A stretch of 64,000 nucleotides of DNA from Aulostomus chinensis (lineage: Eukaryota > Chordata > Actinopteri > Syngnathiformes > Aulostomidae), in NCBI GenBank assembly GCA_037954235.1, contig JBBMOA010000007.1, positions 3,036,001 to 3,100,000 of the forward strand. The letters run 5' to 3'. The position numbers and the translations under genes are program-made. This document shows, piece by piece, positions 59,506 to 64,000 of the stretch (the stretch's first letter is position 1; each line of letters opens with the position of its first letter). The notes under the pieces were generated by a model. It was not told where the DNA came from and searched no databases. It saw only the letters and a list, made by a program, of their open reading frames with translations.

Positions 59506-60273
59506 GTGTGTCTTAGCTCCTGACGCTCCATACACCCACTGGAAGCAGACGGTGTTTTACCTGGAGGATTATTTGACAGTGCGACGGGGAGAGGAAATCA
59601 CCGGCAGCATTGCCATGAAGCCCAATGAGAAGAACATTGTGAGTGTTGTTGCTCAGTCGCATGTTCTTCATTTCTTAGTGAAACAACAAACGCCGCCATG
59701 AGTCACAGGGGAAGAGAGATAAACCGTAGACACATTCATCGATGAAATGCAGCAAATGTAATGATCCACAGGATTTGTTGCTGTCTTGTCTCCAAACTGC
59801 ATCCCAGCTCAGAAATGACTCATTTCCTGTGCTGCCTGTGTGGCTGCCCGCAGCAGATTGTTGTCTCCTTGGAGTTGGACAACGGTCAAGCAGGCAGCAG
59901 CACTGCAGCGACTCTCAGACAAACAACAGATTAAATTGTTGACCTTGTCAGTGTCCTTCTCCCTCTGGGATGGAGAGGCAGAGCTTGTTCTGTTTGATAC
60001 GAACATTCTGGCCTCATTTCACGCCTGCTGTAAGGTTGAATTGGGAAATCTGATAGCACACACTCGTCTTCGATGTTTTTCTCTTTTTCTGCGGGTTTTT
60101 CTGCTCAGCTGTTGTCTCCTGTCTCTTTACCTCCGTGACCTTTCTCTCCGTCTGAAAAACATCCCTGTTTTCTTTCCATCCACCTGCAGCGTGACTTGGA
60201 CTTTACCTTCGAGCTGGATTTTAAAGGCCAGTTGTGTGAAGCAGCCATATCCCATGACTACAAGATGCGTTAG
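31884..60273 (+). CDS. prmt8: Protein arginine methyltransferase 8, ten coding exons, complete
   Basis: Type I arginine methyltransferase: it transfers methyl groups from S-adenosylmethionine to arginine side chains (monomethyl and asymmetric dimethyl products). In mammals PRMT8 is brain-enriched and tethered to the plasma membrane. Coding join: 31884-31952, 38301-38540, 40415-40570, 50469-50532, 51660-51802, 52912-52999, 54630-54745, 56875-57025, 59517-59638, 60190-60273. All introns are GT-AG and the reading frame stays open for 410 residues. Landmarks: MGIKHSSRC myristoylation start (1-9); proline-rich stretch 24-73; YYFDSY 91-96; SAM motif VLDVGSGTG 131-139; acidic ribose-binding E157; double-E loop with E201 and E210; THW 349-351; C-terminus DYKMR. 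The myristoylated N-terminus and the KMR end distinguish it from the close paralogue PRMT1. It is 16 residues longer than human PRMT8 (394), all in exon 2. The call is firm; which teleost paralogue (a or b) is not decided. Confidence 0.97.
32166..32230 (+). repeat. (GT)n microsatellite in prmt8 intron 1
   Basis: About 32 uninterrupted units. Confidence 0.97.
33495..33855 (+). mobile_element. SINE-like repeat with 14-bp target duplication
   Basis: Flanked by identical ATAATGCAGTATTC at 33481-33494 and 33856-33869. The head contains a B box GGTTCGAGTCCCG; the tail is AATAAGCGGAAGACGATGAA. The perfect target duplication indicates LINE-type retroposition and a fairly recent insertion. Confidence 0.95.
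34191..34267 (+). repeat. (TG)n microsatellite in prmt8 intron 1
   Basis: About 38 uninterrupted units. Confidence 0.97.
35446..35540 (+). repeat. (GT)n microsatellite in prmt8 intron 1
   Basis: Some 31 perfect units, then interrupted GT to 35540, followed by a G-rich run. Confidence 0.97.
38301..38540 (+). CDS. prmt8: prmt8 coding exon 2 (residues 24-103), proline-rich region
   Basis: Eighty codons. The first fifty are rich in Pro, Gln and Ser and include the SH3-ligand-type core PRPPLPP (54-60) and PKPVP (44-48). The exon then enters the conserved fold with SCPGRGKM, LNPEEMTSRDYYFDSY and AHFGIHE. The N-terminal proline region of mammalian PRMT8 binds SH3 domains; this version is 16 residues longer. 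The acceptor is TTTCTAG followed at once by CAG, so a NAGNAG choice exists. Donor GAG|GTACGT, phase 0. Confidence 0.95.
38541..40414 (+). other. prmt8: prmt8 intron 2
   Basis: AT-rich intron. It holds a long inverted repeat at 39408-39500 and an isolated TATA-like TATAAAAA at 40036-40043, about 370 bp before exon 3. No other feature is recognised. Confidence 0.85.
39408..39500. repeat. Inverted repeat, arms about 26-35 bases
   Basis: Left arm GAAGACAAAGAAAAAGAAG then AGTCCGC (39408-39433). Right arm GCGGACTC followed by a T-rich mirror ending TTTGTCTTTC (39466-39500). The loop is about 32 bases. Possible remnant of a foldback element. Confidence 0.75.
40415..40570 (+). CDS. prmt8: prmt8 coding exon 3 (residues 104-155), SAM-binding motif I
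   Basis: Fifty-two codons starting EMLKDEVRTLTYRNSMY and containing the Rossmann glycine loop [20 protein letters not shown]. Acceptor TTATTCCAG; donor GGG|GTATGA, which is less canonical than the other donors. Phase 0 at both ends. A (GT)n tract starts 26 bases into the following intron. Confidence 0.97.
40596..40625 (+). repeat. (GT)n microsatellite in prmt8 intron 3
   Basis: Short GT tract beginning 26 bases after the exon 3 donor. Confidence 0.9.
41392..41680 (+). mobile_element. SINE-like repeat, internally deleted
   Basis: Head GGTGGCACAGTGGGGCAGTG, B box damaged. The body is deleted between CCAGCTTCAGG and AGAGCCAATGG. Tail ATAGATGGATGGATTG. Confidence 0.88.
42413..42432. repeat. (ATAAC)4 pentanucleotide repeat
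   Basis: Four direct ATAAC units. Confidence 0.9.
45376..45741 (-). mobile_element. SINE-like repeat, antisense
   Basis: Tail-side CCATCCATCCATTTTC at the left, a poly-G run of 14 at 45428-45441, the shared body, and the head ending CCACTGCTCCACCATGCC at the right. The B box region is mutated (GGGGCTCCACCC). Confidence 0.9.
46711..46764. repeat. 15-bp tandem repeat, 3.6 units
   Basis: GCTGCTCTGCAATGG repeated without change at 46711, 46726 and 46741, then nine bases of a fourth unit. Confidence 0.95.
50469..50532 (+). CDS. prmt8: prmt8 coding exon 4 (residues 156-177 in part)
   Basis: Short 64-base exon encoding IECSSISEYSERIIKSNHLD and the first base of the Val177 codon. Glu157 is the acidic residue that binds the SAM ribose hydroxyls in type I PRMTs. 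Acceptor CTTGTCAG, donor GCG|GTAAGA, phase 1. It follows the largest intron (about 9.9 kb). Confidence 0.95.
50533..51659 (+). other. prmt8: prmt8 intron 4
   Basis: A 1.1-kb intron, apparently unique sequence. No repeat or exon-like segment recognised. Confidence 0.85.
51660..51802 (+). CDS. prmt8: prmt8 coding exon 5 (residues 177-224), double-E catalytic loop
   Basis: Encodes the catalytic double-E hairpin SEWMGYCLFYE, with E201 and E210 gripping the substrate guanidinium, and ends in ARDKWL. Acceptor GTGTTTCAG. The donor is CTG|GTGTGT, and the intron opens directly into an uninterrupted (GT)14 repeat, so the repeat itself supplies the 5' splice site. The length of 143 bases means skipping would shift the frame. 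Confidence 0.96.
51803..51830 (+). repeat. (GT)14 repeat forming the exon 5 splice donor
   Basis: Starts with the first base of intron 5, so the donor dinucleotide is repeat unit 1. Confidence 0.95.
51931..52277 (+). mobile_element. SINE-like repeat with 13-bp target duplication
   Basis: Flanked by identical ATTTATAATTCTG at 51918-51930 and 52278-52290. tRNA-like head with B box GGTTTGAGCCCC; tail ATGGATGG. About 100 bases downstream of the repeat-borne donor in prmt8 intron 5. Confidence 0.95.
52912..52999 (+). CDS. prmt8: prmt8 coding exon 6 (residues 225-254 in part)
   Basis: Encodes KPGGLMFPDRASLYVVAIED followed by RQYKDFKIH and the first base of the Trp254 codon. This is the end of the SAM-binding domain and the start of the beta-barrel. 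Acceptor TCAAATAG, donor CACT|GTGAGT, phase 1. Confidence 0.96.
53000..54629 (+). other. prmt8: prmt8 intron 6
   Basis: Opens with a GT/GC alternating repeat (53022-53070). The rest contains no recognised element or exon. Confidence 0.85.
53022..53070 (+). repeat. GT/GC alternating repeat in intron 6
   Basis: GT units leading into GCGCGCGCGC and ATGTGTAC: a long alternating purine-pyrimidine run of the kind able to adopt Z-DNA. Confidence 0.9.
54630..54745 (+). CDS. prmt8: prmt8 coding exon 7 (residues 254-292)
   Basis: Completes Trp254 and encodes WENVYGFDMT, a stretch with VDVVDPKQVV, and CLVK at the end. This corresponds to the barrel and dimerisation-arm region of PRMT1/8. Acceptor CATTTCCAG, donor AAG|GTCAGT, phase 0. 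Confidence 0.96.
54746..56874 (+). other. prmt8: prmt8 intron 7
   Basis: Contains a truncated antisense SINE (about 56350-56478). Otherwise apparently single-copy. Confidence 0.85.
56350..56478 (-). mobile_element. SINE-like repeat, truncated antisense copy
   Basis: Has the 3' half only (CCGCTTATTCC, GGAGCCTATCCCAG, CGGGGTTCACCCTGGATGGG). Unlike the other antisense copies, its tail side carries GGAT rather than ATCC units. Confidence 0.8.
56875..57025 (+). CDS. prmt8: prmt8 coding exon 8 (residues 293-343 in part)
   Basis: Encodes EVDIYTVKSEDLSFTSTFCL, then the barrel strands around ALVTYFNIEFTKCHKK, and ends GFST plus the first base of Ala343. Acceptor TGCTTACAG, donor ACCG|GTAGGA, phase 1. 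Confidence 0.96.
57026..59516 (+). other. prmt8: prmt8 intron 8
   Basis: Ends in a (TG)n tract at 59464-59510 abutting the exon 9 acceptor. No other recognisable element. Confidence 0.85.
59464..59510 (+). repeat. (TG)n repeat at the exon 9 acceptor
   Basis: Eighteen TG units, one C interruption, four more, then TCTTAG and the exon. Confidence 0.95.
59517..59638 (+). CDS. prmt8: prmt8 coding exon 9 (residues 343-383), THW loop
   Basis: Encodes PDAPYTHWKQTVFYLEDY and then TVRRGEEITGSIAMKPNEKN. Thr349-His350-Trp351 is the THW loop that closes the active site. Donor ATT|GTGAGT. The acceptor TCTTAG is preceded by (TG)n from 59464 to 59510 rather than a pyrimidine tract. A branch-like CTGAT sits upstream of the repeat at 59454-59458. 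At 122 bases, skipping would remove the loop and shift the frame. Confidence 0.96.
59639..60189 (+). other. prmt8: prmt8 intron 9
   Basis: A 551-base intron. A 196-codon open frame runs through it and through exon 10 in the wrong frame; it has no family resemblance and is not a gene. Confidence 0.88.
60190..60273 (+). CDS. prmt8: prmt8 last coding exon 10 (residues 384-410, stop)
   Basis: Encodes RDLDFTFELDFKGQLCEAAI and SHDYKMR, then TAG. The final K-M-R matches PRMT8 (PRMT1 ends RMR). Acceptor CCACCTGCAG, phase 0. The 3'UTR follows; see the candidate polyadenylation signal near 61870. Confidence 0.97.
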   Translation, partial: RDLDFTFELDFKGQLCEAAISHDYKMR

Positions 60274-61869
60274 GTTTTTTTGGTGCCCCAGTGATGAGAC
60301 ACCTGAGCACCAGAGGGAGACAGAGACCCTCCCTGGATCAGAGACAGCGAGAGGGGAAGCGAGGCGGGCAGAGGTGGCCCTGAGACGACATCACAGGCAG
60401 TTCCTGATGCTGACTGTTAAACAACTCTGAATGTAACACTGACTGAAGGAGGTCAGGAATATTTTTAGTCTTGATGAATGTTCTTGATAATTGATGTACG
60501 TGTACGTGAGATGGAGTGATGTGCCTGTGTGTTCTGTTCAGTAGTTCTTTTCTGTCCTTACTTGGACCTTTGAAGGGGTGGTTGATCTCAATGATTTTCT
60601 GATTTGTCACCACGCTGTTAAACCCATAAGTAGACAATCATTTGTTTTTAGAGCTCCACTCTCATTTATACTGTAGTTATATTTACTGTAGGATCAGCAA
60701 TGTTAGAGAACAGCGACTGAGCGCCGAGGCCAAGGAGACCCTTCAGCAGGTGCGTTCAGTAGGCCTACATGTGCACGTGAAAGGTCATGTGTGTGCGTAG
60801 TCAGTGTACGAGTCGTCTGTGTAGAGATCCTGAATGCCTTGACCAAGTGCCGAAGTGTTACTGCTTCTTTCTGCACTGCTGCATCTAGAGTTTTTCTATT
60901 GTGTCATGAAAACACTCCTCTAGAGTCCAGTCACCTGAACCTTGATTTAGGACTCGATAGATCTCACTCGCTCAAGAATTGTCAGGGCGTAACCCACAGT
61001 TCCGAAATCTGTTGATCATTTTTCCTCTTACCCTTAATGAGCCAACAATTAAATCCTCCAAAGTCTATCAATCCATGTGAAAACCTGCAGTAACCCTGTG
61101 CTACTGTGGCCTCAGCCTAATAAGATGTGCAGTCATGCCCGTCGCAACGCTGCATGAACACCATCACCAGAACTGTAATCGCATTTGGGACACGAGAGTG
61201 TATCCAAGCAGGAGGAAATGAAGTTCCCTCTTCCATCGGTGCTCTTACTTGTCATCGCCAAGGTGCCCACCGGAGAGATGGCAGCACTCCAGACGTGATC
61301 TGGATGATCAGGAGAGGTTTTCAATCATTTTGAAACCTCAGACTTGAGTTCCTGCTGGCCTCAGACCTCAACTAAGACAAACAATAGCAAATACTTCTGA
61401 TTACATCTTTGAAACAGCAGCTGTGCTGCCTCTTGAACCCTCTCAGCGCTGTAATCAGAATTCGCACTCGGAGCGGTGGAGGACACGACATCATCTACTG
61501 TATGAAGCATGCCACCAACAAGCCCCCCATTATGAATGCTGCTCTCTGAACACAGTTGAAGTAACACCCCGTGTGCTGGAGGCTGCTGGCTGATACCAAT
61601 AAGCAATACATTGTTGTAGGTATTAATTCTTATGATCACCTTTTATGTAAGAAGTTGTATTAATTACTTAGAATATCAGCTTTAATGGAGTTGCACCTTT
61701 AGGAATCTGTCCATTCTGATGAGGACTTCCCTGCTCAAATTCTAATCCCCTTCGGCTACATTGATTCTTCACAACTATTCCGATAATTTGGGACATTAAA
61801 CAATTCCCCGTGTATTATTTTTTAATATTGATATGCCGTTTCAAATATTGTGATGTCAATATAAAATGG

Positions 61870-61875
61870 AATAAA
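61870..61875 (+). terminator. prmt8: Candidate prmt8 polyadenylation signal
   Basis: AATAAA about 1.6 kb after the prmt8 stop, followed within 30-45 bases by a GT-rich element (TGTTTATAGGGTGATGCTG). An earlier weaker ATTAAA lies at 61048-61053, so the 3' end could also be proximal. Without transcript data the choice is an inference. Confidence 0.45.
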
Positions 61876-61976
61876 AGTTAATGTGCAAAATTGTTTATAG
61901 GGTGATGCTGTGGAACTTCCTACTGTACAGGCACGCAAGTCACCAGCTGCTTTGCAGGGAACGTGAACATAATTCT

Positions 61977-61982
61977 TTATTT
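61977..61982 (-). terminator. cracr2a: Candidate cracr2a polyadenylation signal
   Basis: TTTATT on the + strand is AATAAA on the - strand, about 1.24 kb beyond the CC-stop exon. It is followed on that strand by a G/T-rich stretch (GCTGGTGACTTGCGTGCC). It faces the prmt8 candidate signal about 100 bp away. Confidence 0.35.
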
Positions 61983-62363
61983 CTTAAGTTATTTTAAATT
62001 TCTATTAACTTAATACATTACAGTTATGTGCAAGACACCGATGGCAGTGAGGCATCACTTGTGATTACAGTAGAATATCAAACAACATAATCAGAACTCT
62101 TCACCAAAAATATCTTCACAAAAAATCCTTCCTCAACAAAGTACAGTGACATTCATTTTCATAAAATATTTGGCAGGCCGATTGAGCTGGATGACACAAA
62201 TACGTGCACGATACCTCATTTGGTCCTTTGGGGAGAAATAATCATCACTTCATTTCCATCTGTTAAAACAGGACAAAGAACTACAGGAGCCCTGACAAAC
62301 CCTCGGGGAGGCTGGTGACCATTAATACTGTCACCAAGCAGGAGGCAGAAATGCTAATCAACT

Positions 62364-62365
<2 letters not shown>

Positions 62366-62399
<34 letters not shown>
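62366..62399. repeat. (CA)n microsatellite
   Basis: Seventeen units; GT when read in the direction of the minus-strand gene. Confidence 0.95.
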
Positions 62400-62401
<2 letters not shown>

Positions 62402-63220
62402 TTTTGTCACAAGAAACTGAGACATCTGTGTCAACACCATTCATCCTATCATAGCAAGACAACCCACAGCGTTGAGTCAGCTCCGCCCATGAGGAGGAGC
62501 CGACTGTAGTGACGGCAGTTCACCACACAAATGATCAGTTTCTACCATTCATGTTATTGTAACATGTACTACAAAAAGTGGAGAAGCAAAGCAGAGTTTA
62601 AAAAATGCATGTACGGTATAACAGAGGGTGAACAGATCAATACACACCATAAAAAGTCCATGTGGTGGATAAAAAAGCTTCCAGATGCAAAATAAATATT
62701 TGGGATTCATATTCACAGTTATTATTCCGATACTGACCTCTGAAAAGTTGAACGGATGATAATGTTATCATCAAACTGCAACCATGTTGGGGAGTAATAT
62801 TTCAGTAGATCGTTCATAACAGTGCAAAAGCGTGTGTGATACATGGGAGTACAACAGCAGGGGCATTACTGCTAGTAAGTACATGACATCTGTGGAAGTA
62901 AAAGCACCGCCGTGAAAGCTCAGAATGAATCCGCAGGGTTCAGCTGCGCGGGCAGAGCCTGCCTCCTCAACACCAACCTTGATGACGCGGCGTGCTACAA
63001 CAGAGGGACACGCACTTTCACACGTGACAACAAAACAACTTTGTGGAGTGAGAAAGTGACGTGGAGACGGTGATCATCACTGATTAAAAAGGACCGGCCA
63101 GTACGGCAGTTTTGAAGTTGGATTTAAATACGGTGGTTAAATTCAACCTCAGGTCAAGAACGTGTAAATATGGTAAGAAGGGAGGGACATTTAACCAAAG
63201 AGGAGTCGTGGGTCCCTCCG

Positions 63221-63308
63221 TTAGCAGCAGGACCGCCTCCTGTCCGAGGGGCTGCACACCAGCTGGACTGTCTTCTCTTTCTCTTGGTCCTCTTGCTCCT
63301 TCAGAATT
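63221..63308 (-). CDS. cracr2a: Last coding exon of a Rab-type protein, probably CRACR2A (Rab46); partial
   Basis: On the - strand an acceptor (TGTCTCCGTCTCCTAG) is followed by one base that finishes a codon, then 28 codons reading ILKEQEDQEKEK, a middle part TVQLVCSPSD, and RRRSCC, then TAA. A charged hypervariable tail ending in Cys-Cys is the geranylgeranylation signature of Rab GTPases. In other vertebrates the neighbour that converges on PRMT8 is CRACR2A, whose long isoform carries a C-terminal Rab domain, and the KEQED segment fits my memory of that family. The rest of the gene, including the GTP-binding motifs, lies to the right of the window. Identity rests on a short exon plus synteny. 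Confidence 0.72.
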
Positions 63309-64000
63309 CTAGGAGACGGAGACAATGAATCAGTTGCAGCTTCACCAAACCTGCGCGTGCCTCAGCTCTGCATCAGACCCACGACCAGAAGAATTATTGC
63401 TAATTTGCCTTTAGCGACTTGTTGCTGTGCTCCCTGCTTTTTTGCTTCATATTGAAAACTGGTACGCCGCGTATTCAAAGCACATGAGTAAGACCTTAAT
63501 GGAGAGTCAGCCTGTTAGCTTCCTGCACTTGAACCGCATTGTAATGTTAATGGTGACACACCAGCGACAGACTGGTGGAGTCTGACCACAGTCAACAGTC
63601 ACTCTGTGAGGAGAGAACAAATGTACGACATGAACATTTGATTTCACATTTAACATTTGCATTTTACGCAAATTACATTTTGAATAATAGATCTTTTTAC
63701 TGAGAAGTGATCGTCCTTTGGGCTACTGACTGCTGCCAAAGTTGTTTTCATCCGCAGCCGTCATTCATCGGTGTCTCTGTCAGTATGAGGACTATGCCAA
63801 ATTTCTCACGACTTCTTGGAGGATCTGGGCCAAGAAGCCATTCAGTTTTGGCCCAGATCCATTTAACAAGCAGAGGAGTCAGGACAAAAATAATACAACA
63901 CTTTTTTGCTTTGGCAGATGTACAGTATTTACTCTACAAACTGCCAAGAACTTAGAACATACAGTACAGAGACAGCAAGAAATATATACACACAATCCAA
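63309..64000. other. Probable last intron of cracr2a
   Basis: Sequence upstream (on the - strand) of the CC-terminal exon. I looked for a penultimate Rab exon (a G5-type SAK motif followed by a helix) on the - strand and saw none, so the next exon should lie beyond the window. Confidence 0.45.

Larger units (their letters stand above)
60274..63220. other. Convergent 3'UTR interval between prmt8 and cracr2a
   Basis: No further coding exon is visible. The interval holds two facing candidate polyadenylation signals and a (CA)n repeat at 62366-62399, which is GT in the sense of the minus-strand gene. The rest is AT-rich single-copy-looking sequence. Open frames here are short and show no family resemblance. 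Confidence 0.5.

Noticed and set aside
59840..60430. 196-codon open frame on the plus strand at the end of prmt8
   Set aside because: It runs through intron 9 and exon 10 in a different frame from the conserved PRMT8 codons.

Overview
The window is vertebrate nuclear DNA, most likely from a ray-finned (teleost) fish. It has long introns, abundant (GT)n/(CA)n microsatellites, many copies of a tRNA-derived SINE-like repeat typical of fish genomes, and decayed LINE, Tc1/mariner, hAT, PIF/Harbinger and Ty3/gypsy remnants. The species cannot be named from the sequence.

One complete gene was assembled from raw exons: prmt8, the membrane-associated, brain-type protein arginine methyltransferase 8. 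It lies on the + strand from 31884 to 60273, with ten coding exons, GT-AG borders throughout and a 410-residue product. It keeps the N-myristoylation start, a longer proline-rich SH3-ligand region than the mammalian protein, the SAM-binding motif, the double-E loop and the THW loop. A second gene enters from the right on the - strand. Only its last coding exon (63221-63308) is visible. It ends in a charged tail closing with Cys-Cys and fits the prenylated C-terminus of the large Rab-type protein CRACR2A (Rab46), the tail-to-tail neighbour of PRMT8 in other vertebrates. Candidate polyadenylation signals of the two genes face each other about 100 bp apart near 61.87-61.98 kb.

Layout: 1-31 kb is non-coding DNA upstream of prmt8. 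It holds microsatellites, a 330-bp sequence present twice (1.5 and 13.1 kb), a GC-rich foldback MITE (9.70-9.88 kb), a LINE 3' remnant (10.7-11.9 kb), a nested LINE/Harbinger/SINE block (15.06-16.9 kb), a hAT remnant (18.4-18.9 kb), a Tc1/mariner transposase fragment (24.5 kb), a gypsy fragment (26.3 kb), several SINEs, a perfect NFI palindrome (27.85 kb) and a small CRE-containing minisatellite (31.06-31.19 kb). From 31.9 to 60.3 kb lies prmt8, with SINEs in introns 1, 3, 5 and 7. From 60.3 to 64 kb lie the two convergent 3' regions and the cracr2a end.

The most unusual feature is the relation between prmt8 splicing and GT repeats. The exon 5 donor is the first GT of a (GT)14 tract. The exon 9 acceptor has a (TG)n tract where a polypyrimidine tract would be expected. 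Every long dinucleotide repeat seen in the prmt8 introns is GT on the transcribed sense strand. I found no prokaryote-type system, CRISPR array or operon.
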